From the NCBI GenBank assembly GCA_963678705.1, contig OY783204.1, forward strand, positions 12,534,759-12,598,758: a stretch of 64,000 bases of DNA, written 5' to 3'. This document shows positions 9,066-20,589 of the stretch, piece by piece. The notes under the pieces are model-generated. The model had not been told where the DNA came from. It saw only the letters and a list, made by a program, of their open reading frames with translations, and ran no database searches. Both the position numbers and the translations under genes were made by a program. This DNA comes from Panorpa germanica (Eukaryota > Arthropoda > Insecta > Mecoptera > Panorpidae). The stretch's first letter is position 1, and every line of letters starts with the position of its first letter.

Positions 9066-10888
9066 TTATGCAATTTGAAACTATTCCTCTTTGAGTACAT
9101 TTTTTTTTTTCATTTAAAGTTCTTAAACAATTTTCATAATCTTCAAAAGAAATATGGTTTTTTACTACACTTGTCTTTACTCCTTTTATTTTTTTTTATA
9201 ATATCATTATTATTAACTTTTATTGTATACATTTTCGATCTTAGTCCTATAAAGTGAGTCATAATTTTACCGTTATTTTCATCCTTCATTAAACCTAATA
9301 CCTTTTTATTTACACGGAGAATATTATATTGATTGTTTTCTTTATAATCACTTGTATCAAACTTACTTATATCGCGTTTTATAGTTTCATAAATATCTGA
9401 AGTGATAATTTCATATATTAACGAGTCAGTATCAATATATAATAACTTTAAATTATTATTAAAAAATTCTTTTTGCATATAATTATAATAAAAATCATAC
9501 ATTACTGTTTTAGATAAATCTAATATTGAAAAGCCAACATATATAGGTTTATTAAATGTAATATTAGGTTTTAAAAGTTCAATAGCCACAACATTTTTAT
9601 TAAAAATTGTTCGGCTAAGAAAATTAGGTCGTGCTATTAAACTTTTTACTCCATAACGACCACCCCCATTTGTTTTTAATTTTATATCACAATATTTCTA
9701 ACATTTTCCATTGTCTTACCAAATACACTATTATTCATTAATTTATACAAGTTTTTTTCAAAATCATTGGTAGCCATTTTTCTTTTTTCTGTATTTAAAT
9801 CGATATAGTTTTTTAGCCACGGTGATTGACTAAATTTTAAAACTCGATGTATTTTTGACACTTGCATTCCTAAATGTATACATTGCTTTAAATTACTATA
9901 ATGAATTATATATTTCTCCTTATCATATAAAGTAGTTAAAAGTTTTTTATGTTTACTTCCGGTGGAATACAATGCTCAGGACAAAGCGGTAAATCTTTAT
10001 GGAGATTATGTAAACTTTGAGGTTTGAATCATAATTGGACATATATTTATTATTTGCAATTCCATGTCTGTGAGAGCATTGTGATATTCCCACCTCTTAT
10101 ACCTTTTTTAATGAAATGTAACAATATCTGTTAAAAGTTCTAATTCAATACTTGTATACTTTAACATAACATCACCAAGAAAGTCCTGGTGCTGTATAAT
10201 ATTGACAGGGATCTAAATTATATGTTTTATAGCACACATCTCGAAAATTTTCAAAAATATCTGTTAACAACAGAACATCGATCTTTAAATATAAGTCTGA
10301 ATATTTCCCCAATGTTTTCATTTCAAATGCATATCAAACCATTTTGGCATGATTGTAATCATCGTCAGATATATTACAGCCATTAAGTGATCTATAAAAA
10401 TTATTTTGAGATGGCAACTCAGATTCATTAAGCATATCCCTACTATTTACATATTCAGAAGGAAATACACCTTTACGTTTTAATAAATTGAAATGATTTT
10501 CATTCGGATAGAATTTTTTTAATTCGAAAAATTGTTCTGATAATAAATTTTTTGCAAGTGTTTCTAAACTAGAATGCATAAATCGTAAAGAATCAATAAA
10601 TCTAAGTTTAATATAGCAGTTATGAACTTTATCATTTTTATCGACTTTTGATTCCACCAAAATATGTTTCGTAAAAGATATATACTTTTCCTTATTTTCT
10701 GGAATAACTTCAATTTTTTCACTATCATTACCTAATTCTTTTACAATTATATGGCTATCGTAATTACTTAAGTTATGGAATATTACAGGTATTAAACTTT
10801 GGAATTGTAAATTTTAAATTGCAATGATTATGAGCAGCTCCTCGGTAATTACCAGTTAAATGACAATGATCTAACACTTTATCACCAA
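9066..10888 (-). pseudogene. POLB: Polinton DNA polymerase B, long fragment B (copy 1, unit 1)
   Basis: Reads right to left: zinc/HNH-like DHCHLTGNYRGAAHNHCN, exonuclease II-like FHNLSNYDSH, exonuclease III-like [11 protein letters not shown], palm motif B ([10 protein letters not shown]) and palm motif C (YIDTDS). The N-terminus with exonuclease I is absent. Shared lesions: a Trp-to-TGA stop after HAKMV, a frameshift after LLTDI, and an internal deletion between the NYDSN segment and the segment [12 protein letters not shown] that removes palm motif A. Extra indels here split it further (10334-10660, 9682-9972, 9143-9589). Confidence 0.85.
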
Positions 10889-11157
10889 TTGTCATCCACT
10901 TTATGTACGCATACTTATACATTAATATGTCTATGCATATATATTAGAGCTCTTATGACCAGTGTTAATCATATAAGAATTATATATAACAAAACATTAC
11001 TAATAAAATATGTGTATCATATTTTATATGGATGTATTAAAACATTAAATCTTATAATAATAAAAGTTTAAGTTACGTTCCCATTATGTTCAAGTTACGT
11101 TGAATTACGTTCCCATTACGTTCAAGTTACGTTCCCATTACGTTCAAGTTACGTTCC

Positions 11158-11529
11158 GGGCCTGGGTTTGGGCTCTAACTAAATCTCGCTCTGCGGGTGT
11201 ATAACCTAACCTACACCACTATTCCAATATTCCAAGTTACATTCCCATTACGTTGGTATGATAATAAGAAACAAAATATTGGTTTTTTGACATGCCTGCA
11301 TTCACTAATGAATTGATTTGGGTACTGCACCTACATATAACGTATACAATTGTCATCCACATTATGTACGCATACTCATACATTATTATGTCTATGCATA
11401 TATATTAGAGCTCTTATGACCAGTGTTAATCATATAAGAATTATATATAAACAAAACATTACTAATAAAATATGTGTATCTTATTTTATATGGATGTATT
11501 AAAACAATAAATCTTATAATAATAAAAGT
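11158..11529 (+). repeat. Repeat module between the two tandem units, copy 1
   Basis: A full GGCCTGGGTTTGGGCTC...CAATTG module, preceded by three 22-bp TTACGTTCCCATTACGTTCA units. No gene in this stretch. The counterpart in copy 2 is at about 28276-28648. Confidence 0.75.
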
Positions 11530-11666
11530 CAATGGTTTGTGTTTAAATATTATTATTTATTTACAAATATGCTATTTTTCAATTGTTATATAAATATACA
11601 TTTTAATTATCTTAACTAAAACAGATATAAATTTATACAAAACTTAAACTTAACTTAAAATTAGTA

Positions 11667-12002
11667 CTAAATTTTATAATGTCCATGTGCTAAAGTACTT
11701 ATACCATCAGTTTAATACATATCTTTTATTATCATTTCCACTAAGACCTACTTTACTTATCATTTGAGTATAAATTGTATGCTTAATAGATTTAAAGGTA
11801 TTCATTGTGATCAATAATATGTTATCCTGAGATAAACAATTTACATAATCTTTAATATTAAATTTGTTTACAATATTTTCTTAATTCCTTTTGCTTTAGC
11901 TGTGCATGAACCCTCAATATCAATTGCATACATTTTTTACCGAAACCCAACAAACTCCCAAATTATACTACCCGCGCATTCATCTTTCATTAAGCCTAAT
12001 AC
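11667..12002 (-). pseudogene. POLB: Polinton DNA polymerase B, C-terminal tail A (copy 1, unit 2)
   Basis: Same fragment, with a lost T in the run near 11878 and an extra T near 11711 in addition to the shared stop. Confidence 0.72.
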
Positions 12003-12010
12003 AACTAACT

Positions 12011-12214
12011 AATCCAGTCACATATTTACTTAATGATTCTCTTGGCCAATCAATTGCAGGCGCGTTTTACGAACAAGAACTACAAAAAACAAAATATCTA
12101 GATATATATCTAGTTGAGAAAGTTTTACAGAAAAAAGGAAAAAGAGTTTTTGTAAAGTGAATAGGTTTAGATAAATCTCATAACAGTTGGATAGATGCTA
12201 AAAATATTGTATAA
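12011..12214 (+). pseudogene. INT: Polinton integrase C-terminal chromodomain fragment (copy 1, unit 2)
   Basis: Frame intact from NPVTYLL to RVFVK, then the shared TGA at 12158-12160. The downstream part to NSWIDAKNIV stays in the same frame. Confidence 0.77.
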
Positions 12215-12277
12215 CATTTTAAATAAATAAAACTATTGGTTATTATAAATATTTTTGTTTGCTTAATAGAGTACACA

Positions 12278-14097
12278 TTATGCAATTTTGAAACTATTCC
12301 TCTTTGAGTACATTTTTTTTTTTTCATTTAAAGTTCTTAAACAATTTTCATAATCTTCAAAAGAAATATGGTTTTTTACTACACTTGTCTTTACTCCTTT
12401 TATTTTTTTTTTATAATATCATTATTATTAACTTTTATTGTATACATTTTCGATCTTAGTCCTATAAAGTGAGTCATAATTTTACCGTTATTTTCATCCT
12501 TCATTAAACCTAATACCTTTTTATTTACACGGGAATATTATATTGATTGTTTTCTTTATAATCACTTGTATCAAACTTACTTATATCGCGTTTTATAGTT
12601 TCATAAATATCTGAAGTGATAATTTCATATATTAACGAGTCAGTATCAATATATAATAACTTTAAATTATTATTAAAAAATTCTTTTTGCATATAATTAT
12701 AAAAAATCATACATTACTGTTTTAGATAAATCTAATATTGAAAAGCCAACATATATAGGTTTATTAAATGTAATATTAGGTTTAAAAGTTCAATAGCCAC
12801 AACATTTTTATTAAAAATTGTTCGGCTAAGAAAATTAGGTCGTGCTATTAAACTTTTTACTCCATAACGACCACCCCATTTTGTTTTTAATTTTATATCA
12901 CGATATTTTCTAACATTTTCCATTGTCTTACCAAATACACTATTATTCATTAATTTATACAAGTTTTTTTCAAATCATTGGTAGCCATTTTTCTTTTTTC
13001 TGTATTTAAATCGATATAGTTTTTTAGCCACGGTGATTGACTAAATTTTAAAACTCGATGTATTTTTGACACTTGCATTCCTAAATGTATACATTGCTTT
13101 AAATTACTATAATGAATTATATATTTCTCCTTATCATATAAAGTAGTTAAAAGTTTTTTATGTTTACTTCCCGGTGGAATACAATGCTCAGGACAAAGCG
13201 GTAAATCTTTATGGAGATTATGTAAACTTTGAGGTTTGAATCATAATTGGACATATATTTATTATTTGCAATTCCATGTCTGTGAGAGCATTGTGATATT
13301 CCACCTCTTATACCTTTTTTAATGAAATGTAACAACAATATCTGTTAAAGTTCTAATTCAATACTTGTATACTTTAACATAACATCCCAAGAAAGTCCTG
13401 GTGCTGTATAATATTGACAGGGATCTAAATTATATGTTTTATAGCACACATCTCGAAAATTTTCAAAAATATCTGTTAACAACAGAACATCGATCTTAAA
13501 TATAAGTCTGAATATTTCCCCAATGTTTTCATTTCAAATGCATATCAAACCATTTTGGCATGATTGTAATCATCGTCAGATATATTACAGCCATTAAGTG
13601 ATCTATAAAAATTATTTTGAGATGGCAACTCAGATTCATTAAGCATATCCCTACTATTTACATATTCAGAAGGAAATACACCTTTACGTTTTAATAAATT
13701 GAAATGATTTTCATTCGGATAGAATTTTTTTAATTCGAAAAATTGTTCTGATAATAAATTTTTTGCAAGTGTTTCTAAACTAGAATGCATAAATCGTAAA
13801 GAATCAATAAATCTAAGTTTAATATAGCAGTTATGAACTTTATCATTTTTATCGACTTTTGATTCCACCAAAATATGTTTCGTAAAGATATATACTTTTC
13901 CTTATTTTCTGGAATAACTTCAATTTTTTCACTATCATTACCTAATTTTTTTACAATTATATGGCTATCGTAATTATTTAAGTTATGGAATATTACAGGT
14001 ATAAACTTTGGAATTGTAAATTTTAAATTGCAATGATTATGAGCAGCTCCTCGGTAATTACCAGTTAAATGACAATGATCTAACACTTTATCACCAA
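12278..14097 (-). pseudogene. POLB: Polinton DNA polymerase B, long fragment B (copy 1, unit 2)
   Basis: The most interrupted of the four. Besides the shared lesions there are 1-2-bp losses near 12532, 12700, 12781 and 12973, a 3-bp CAA insertion near 13334, and a lost A near 13886 that separates the HNH-like part from the rest. Confidence 0.83.
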
Positions 14098-14226
14098 TTG
14101 TCATCCACTTTATGTACGCATACTTATACATTAATATGTCTATGCATATATATTAGAGCTCTTATGACCAGTGTTAATCATATAAGAATTATATATAACA
14201 AAACATTACTAATAAAATATGTGTAT

Positions 14227-17200
14227 CTTATTTTATATGGATGTATTAAAACATTAAATCTTATAATAAAAAAAGTCAATGGTTTGTGTTTAAATATTAT
14301 TATTTATTTACAAATATGCTATTTTTCAATTGTTATATAAATATACATTTTAATTATCTTAACTAAAACAGATATAAATTTATACAAAACTTAAACTTAA
14401 CTTAAAATTAGTACTAAATTTTATAATGTCCATGTGCTAAAGTACTTATACCATCAGTTAATACATATCTTTAAATCTTATAATAATAAAACTCAATGGT
14501 TTGTGTTTAAATATTATTTTTATTTATTTACAAATATGCTATTTTTCAATGTTATATAAATATACATTTTAATTATCTTAACTAAAACAGATATAAATTT
14601 ATACAAAACTTAAACTTAAATTTAACTTAAATTAGTACTAAATTTTTCATATACATTATAATATATTTATTAAAACTAAAACGAAATATTGATTCTAAAA
14701 CAACTGATAGCTAAAAATTATATGTAATATCAGATGCACATAAAATATAACGCTAATTTAAAAATCATTTAAAAATCAATCCCAATTTCTTCTTCTTCTT
14801 CTTCCTTTAATGAATTCAATGAAACAGAAAAACTTATTTCATTTTTATTTTAAAATAATCAAATTTATTAAGTTTGACTTTTACTTCCTAAGTCATACTT
14901 TTCAATTGTTCTTAATTTTTCTAATTTTGAATAAAAAGTATGGTTTAACTTATCAAGCCAACATACGTTTTTAACCAAATTCAAATCTATAACTTTATTA
15001 ATAAAATGGTATTGCAAATAGCGTAATTTATGTAATGTATTTGCACTATATGTATCATCAAACTATCCTGTTACTAATGCTCTTAATATATTTTTAAAAT
15101 GCTCATGTTGTGCGTCTGATATTATATTATATTTTAGCTCATATTTTTTTCTAAATTTAACTCTAATTTTGCTACTTTACTGATTGATACACCTAATATT
15201 TTAAATCTATAAAAGTTACTAACAAGATGATATTCACTACATTCAATTGCCCGCTGCTCTCTATGATAAAGGCATAACTATAATAAAATTATATAAATAA
15301 CTAAATTTTTTAATTGGTAAACATATAATAAAAAAACTAACCTGTAATCCAGATTCTGCTATTTCGGACAGGTGTACTTATAAGTGTCATCTGAATACAG
15401 GTATACACAACACAAAAAGTTGTTGTTATATAAAGACATTTTAAAACTTATATTATTATTAATATAAACAGTTACTACTAAATTAAGTTGTTTTAATACA
15501 TTCAATAAAAAAATTAACTTACATAAGTTATATCATCTATAGGGTAGTAATTATTGGCAATGGAGATGGGGCAAAACAGCAATATTCTGTTGACATTTAA
15601 AACTGTTATTATTATTATAACTAAATTAAAATTATCTAAAAAGTAATAAAAATTAACTACCTAACTGTTTGCTCATAAGTATGAAAGTCTAAAAGGGTTC
15701 AAACGGTAAAAACTCAAGATTAGGTTAAAACTGCTATAGACACCTGTAAATATTGAAAACTACTATTAAATTTATTAAAAACATACAAAATCTTATACAA
15801 AATTTACTTACCACATAATTATCCACTTCCAACTGAAATTATTGATAAATTTTTTTTTTGTTTTTGTTTTAAATAGCACTAAATAGCCACTAAATTATTT
15901 AAAAACACAAGTTATTTAAAAAGAACTAACTCAGAACAAGACTTTGCATGACAATTTAATAAACAAACTGCACAATACTTAATGTAACACAATCATATTC
16001 TTAGACTTATATATAACTTATAATATAAAAATTTAACAGGGGTAGCACTTTACATATTTAATACTATAATATATTTACCATCAGACTATCAATTCTTAAT
16101 TCTATCATCCCCGCGCATTCAAAATAAATAAAAATTCTCGGGGCCCCCGACCCTTCGAGCAGTTTTATTTTAAAAAGTTTGTTTTAACTTAAGTTAGAGC
16201 TTTTGGTTTAGCTAATTGTGATTCTACTATTATCCACAACCTATATAGCCTCATACATATGGATCAAACCGCTACCTAATAAATTTGTATAATAAAATAT
16301 CCTCCTACTATTTAACAGTTACTGTGGTGTTATAACCTCATATATGTAAACAACACCATTGTCTGACTTATAAGACTTTATGTTATTACAACACATAAAA
16401 AAAATAACTGTATGCTTTGAGAATAATCAATGATATAATGTACGTATATTATAACTTTTAGTATACTTAAATAAATAATCTAATACAACAATACCCAATC
16501 CGGCCCTACATTTAACTAAAACATGAAATGTATAACAAAAAAAATTGTCTACGTTTGGAAAATATGTTTTTTTTTTTCTGGTGAGTTACGTTCTTATTAC
16601 GTTTAAGTTACATTCGAACTAATGCGCTTGTGTCCAAAGTTTCTCACACATGTGCTGTTTGCAAATTTCTGGTGAATTTGAAGGAATGCGCTATAAATAC
16701 ACTGTTATAAATAATTTAACACTGTTATTGTAATAGTTATGTTATAATCTATGTTTACCAATCCTTAAGAATATATATCACAAATTATACTATAACCTTC
16801 ATATTATACCCCACCATGTGTAATATAACGTCATTATAATATATAACTAACACATTTATACCTACAACGTTATATTCTTATAACCAATAACAAATCAAAC
16901 ATAAGAATTAATATCGGTATCTCACTCTTTACCACTATTGCTTTCTCACTCATAACCTTGGGTATTGTAGAGAATGTACCAACAGATAAAAGCTGTAATG
17001 ACGTCATCATCTTCTACTAGGACACGAACATAAACGATTGGTTTCCGGAAATTGACGAAGAATGCAATAATTACGCCAATAATAACACACACACATAATA
17101 CTTATTATCGCTATCTCACTCTTTCATATTACCCCACTATTACCCCCAACATTGTCTAGCCACGCCACCTCACTCCTCACCCCACTATTACCCTCAACAT

Positions 17201-17284
17201 TATCTAGCCACGCCCCCTCTGCATATCGTGACCTAAATGCATCCCCACTCCAAACTGTCCTAGAACCGGCTCTCCTACCCTACT
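14227..17284 (-). repeat. Long TIR, right arm of Polinton copy 1 (3058 bp)
   Basis: Inverted partner of 3308-6363. It differs from the right arm of copy 2 by many single-base gains or losses, mostly in homopolymers (for example ACAGGGGTAGC versus ACAGGGTAGC, and TATTTAACAG versus TATTTTAACAG). Its TGACGTCA is at 16999-17006. Confidence 0.9.
14776..15439 (-). pseudogene. TIR gene, broken copy (right arm of Polinton copy 1)
   Basis: Same two-exon gene as at 5156-5823, but with 1-bp indels that break the reading frame (for example TATTTTAAAATAATC, with one base fewer than in the intact right-arm copy, CTTCCTAAGTC for CTTCTAAGTC, and TATTTCGGAC for TATTTTCGGAC). Most are in homopolymers, so consensus error cannot be told apart from mutation. 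Confidence 0.65.
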
Positions 17285-17290
17285 AATGAG
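17285..17290. other. Target-site duplication AATGAG (copy 1, right)
   Basis: Immediately follows the terminal CTACCCTACT of the element. The satellite then continues with AGTGTATTAATTG. Confidence 0.93.
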
Positions 17291-17479
17291 AGTGTATTAA
17301 TTGTTATAAGTGATTAAGTGAACAATATATGCGGTTTTCTTGGAAATAGTGATTGATCGTTTATGAACATTCAATGGTAACAAACAAATGGTAAGTAAGT
17401 AGGCATAAGTACAAGTATGTATATGAGATATTTATAGAAATTCAGTGTGCCTTTGTTGATGTCCGGTGGCCAAGTGACC

Positions 17480-18360
17480 TTCAAAGAATTAGACCGGCAA
17501 AAACCTATAGGTACGTCTACTGCGCTATGGAAAACTATTTTCATTGTCGAACATTATTTTACAAACCGATTATCGTTCCATGAAAAGGCAACTATCTAGA
17601 GGTTGTCCTCAGCGATCTGTAATGGGGCCTGAGCTCTGGAACATGGTATTCGACGAGAACTGTGTTTCTCACTCGAAAGGTTGTGTAGACATATGTTTTG
17701 CCAACGATAATGTGATCCTTATTGGTGCAAATAGTAGAGAAACCCTAGAAAGCCGTTCTCGACCTGCTATATATAAAATCTGTAGTTTCTTAAAGCTACG
17801 AAACAAATACAGTAACAACGAATGATAAACTTGTAACACACCTTGCGCGTGTCACAAGTACGGAATGAAGCTTAAATTAGGCAACTATGCCGACACTATA
17901 CAAGGGGGCATTTATGCTAATAGTTGTGTATTGTGCTTCGGCATGGTATTACAGGATCAATCTTCCAGATCTTCCATGCAAAGAACTATGTTATTGACGA
18001 TGACGCGTTGTTGCAGAACTGTATCTACAGAAGTGGTGCAAGTGATATTGGGGACAATTCCTTTAGATTTAAAAATCACTCATGCACTTACTCAAGTACA
18101 AATTACGCTAGAACTGAAAAAATCAAATTTTGATGATTTAAAATTAATGCGACAAATTTCGAGGATTTAAAGTTAATGCGGCTTTAGGATAAAAGTCTGG
18201 AGACGATACCAAATATATTGCCAAAGAGATGAATGCATATATGCATAAGCTCTGGCAAGACAGATGGGACTTAATACAAAAAGAAAGACCTACGTATTGG
18301 TTTACAAGGACGTTAATATTGCTTTGCAACACAAGTGGTTCCTATCTACTATGTGTGTGA
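17480..18360 (+). pseudogene. R1-clade LINE RT fragment (m3)
   Basis: The palm frame 17544-17825 holds GCPQRSVMGPELWN and FAND. An 8-bp deletion (one CAAAGCTA lost from a near-repeat) then shifts the frame after CSFLKL and ends it early. The same deletion occurs only in m5, the monomer just right of the second Polinton. Confidence 0.85.
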
Positions 18361-19057
18361 TCGGCTCCTGCTACTTTAGGTGAAAAAAGTGATTAAAAGT
18401 GAGAAATTAATTATGGAAAAAAATTAAATAAATTATATGAATACTTTTTCAAACAAAAAGTATTTAAGTTTGTTTTAAATTTGTGTTAATTTACCCTAAA
18501 CAAAGTGTTTTTACAAAAGTTTGACAGTTGGAAACCAGTGTTAAAAACGAATTTTTCATTACGCGTACACGCGGTCTTATAAACATAACCTCAAATTTGT
18601 AACTTTAATGTTTGATATAAGACATTAATAAGTGCGATAGACAAAAAAAGTGATAATAATTAGGTTAGTGTTAGTGCTAAAACATCAAGTGGTTTAAAAT
18701 TCAAGAAATCTGTAGAGATATATAAGGAAGACCTCATATAAACACTACAAATATACGGAAGACAAAAGGTTGCCGCCCACTATCAAGTAAGTCGAATAAC
18801 ATTAACTATAAATAATATTAAAACACAAGAATAAGTTTATATAAATGCGTGTTTTAAATAATAATGAGAGTGTATTAATTGTTATAAGTGATTAAGTGAA
18901 CAATATATGCTGTTTTCTTGGAAATAGTGATTGATCGTTCATGAACATTCAATGGTAACAAACAAATGGTAAGTAAGTAGGCATAAGTACAAGTATGTAT
19001 ATGAGATATTTATAGAAATTCAGTGTGCCTTTGTTGACGTCCGGTGGCCAAGTGACC

Positions 19058-19946
19058 TTCAAAGAATTAGACCGGCAAAAACCTATAGGTACGTCTACTG
19101 TGCTATGGAGAACTATTTTCATTGTCGAACATTATTTTACAAACCGATTACCGTTCCATAAAAAGGCAACTATATAAAGGTTGTCCTCAGCGATCTGTAA
19201 TGGGGCCTGAGCTCTGGAACATGGTATTCGACGAGAACTGTGTTTCTCACTCGAAAGGTTGTGTAGACATATGTTTTGCCAACGATAATGTGATCCTTAT
19301 CGGTGCAAATAGTACAGAAACCCTAGAAAGCCGTTCTCGACCTGCTATATATAAAATCTGTTGTTTCTTGAAGCTACAAAGCTACGAAACAAATACAGTA
19401 ACAACGAATAATAAACTTGTAACACACCTTGCGCGTGTCACAAGGACGGAATGAAGCTTAAACTCAGCAACTATGCCGACACTCTACAAGAGGGCATTTA
19501 TGCTAATAGTTGTGTATTGTGCTTCGGCATGGTATTACAGGATCAATCTTCCAGATCTTCCATGCAAAGAACTATGTTATTGACGATGACGCGTTGTTGC
19601 AGAACTGTATCTACAGAAGTGGTGCAAGTGATATTGGGGACAATTCCTTTAGATTTAAAAATCACTCATGCACTTACTCAAGTACAAATTACGCTAGAAC
19701 TGAAAAAACCAAATTTTGATGATTTAAAATTAATGCGACAAATTTCGAGAATTTAAAGTTAATGCGGCTGTAGGATAAAAGTCTGGAGACGATACTAAAT
19801 ATATTGCCAAAGAGATGAATGCATATATGCATAAGCTCTGGCAAAACAGGTGGGACTTAATACAAATAGGAAGACCTACGTATTGGTTTACAAGGACGTT
19901 AATATTGCTTTGCAACACAAGTGGTTCCTATCTACTATGTGTGTGA
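19058..19946 (+). pseudogene. R1-clade LINE RT fragment (m4)
   Basis: Almost a copy of the m2 fragment 17,132 bp to the left: same RSIKRQL and TLQEG variants, with private changes QLYKG and ICCFL. The palm frame is 19122-19454. Confidence 0.85.
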
Positions 19947-20433
19947 TCGGCTCCTGCTACTTTAGGTGAAAAAAGTGATTAAAAGTGAGAAATTAATTAT
20001 GCAAAAAAATTAAATAAATTATATGAATACTTTTTCAAGCGAAAAGTATTTAAGTTTGTTTTAAATTTGTGTTAATTTACCATAAACAAAGTGTTTTTAC
20101 AAAAGTTTGACAGTTGGAAACCAGTGTTAAAAACTAATTTTTCATTACGCGTACACGCGGTCTTATAAACATAACCTCAAATTTGTAACTTTGATGTTTG
20201 ATATTAGACATTAATAAGTGCGATAGACAAAAAAAGTGATAATAATTAGCTAAGTGTTAGTGCTAAAACATCAAGTGGTTTAAAATTCAAGAAATCTGTA
20301 GAGATATATAAGGAAGACCTTATATAAACACTACAAAAGGTTGCCGCCCACTATCAAGTAAGTCGAATAACATTAAATATAAATAATATTAAAACACAAG
20401 AATTAGTTTATATAAATGCGTGTATTAAATAAT

Positions 20434-20439
20434 AATGAG
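20434..20439. other. Target-site duplication AATGAG (copy 2, left)
   Basis: Same site as in copy 1, as expected if the flanks were duplicated together with the element. Confidence 0.93.
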
Positions 20440-20510
20440 AGTAGGGTAGGAGAGCCGGTTCTAGGACAGTTTGGAGTGGGGATGCATTTAGGTCACGATA
20501 TGCAGAGAGG

Positions 20511-20589
20511 GCGTGGCTAGACAATGTTGGGGGTAATAGTGTGGTGAGGAGTGAGGTGGCGTGGCTAGGCAATGTTGGGGGTAATAGTG
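20511..20589 (+). repeat. Subterminal 48-bp direct repeats (copy 2 left end)
   Basis: Copies start at 20511 and 20559, identical in layout to the left end of copy 1. Subterminal repeats of this kind may bind the element's own recombination proteins, which is inference only. Confidence 0.8.

Larger units (their letters stand above)
7674..10885. repeat. Polinton interior tandem unit 1, copy 1 (about 3.21 kb)
   Basis: Starts and ends at a CAATTG. Order: end of a repeat module, POLB tail A (minus), INT tail (plus), POLB B (minus). It is followed directly by a second unit with the same order. Confidence 0.85.
10886..14094. repeat. Polinton interior tandem unit 2, copy 1 (3.21 kb)
   Basis: Repeats 7674-10885. 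A third partial start (from 14095) runs straight into the right TIR, which implies the array was once longer or was trimmed there. Confidence 0.85.
3308..17284. mobile_element. Polinton/Maverick-like transposon, copy 1 (13,977 bp)
   Basis: Begins AGTAGGGTAGGAGAGCC and ends with its exact reverse complement. It is flanked on both sides by AATGAG, which is present once in uninterrupted monomers. AG...CT ends, a 6-bp target duplication, long TIRs, protein-primed POLB pieces and an integrase chromodomain piece together identify the family. No ATPase, protease or capsid gene is visible and every polymerase or integrase piece is broken. The element is thus a non-autonomous derivative, shorter in gene content than typical 15-20-kb Polintons. 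Confidence 0.92.
1590..17850 (+). repeat. 17.13-kb segmental duplication, copy 1
   Basis: Contains most of m2, the Polinton and the first part of m3. Corresponding sites in copy 2 lie 17,122-17,132 bp to the right. The left edge falls between about 1525 and 1690, where m2-specific variants shared with m4 begin. The right edge is near 17850, where m3 and m5 start to differ. The period equals one Polinton plus two monomers. Confidence 0.85.
17285..20439 (+). repeat. LINE-derived satellite array, block 2 (rest of m3, m4, start of m5)
   Basis: m3 resumes at 17285 after the Polinton and ends at 18718. m4 is 18719-20304 (1586 bp). m5 begins at 20305 and is again cut at 20439 by the second Polinton. 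m4 is nearly identical to m2 (both have AAGAATAAGTTT and ATGCTGTTTTC where other monomers have AAGAATTAGTTT and ATGCGGTTTTC). This identifies block 2 as a duplicate of the flank of the first Polinton. Confidence 0.95.
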
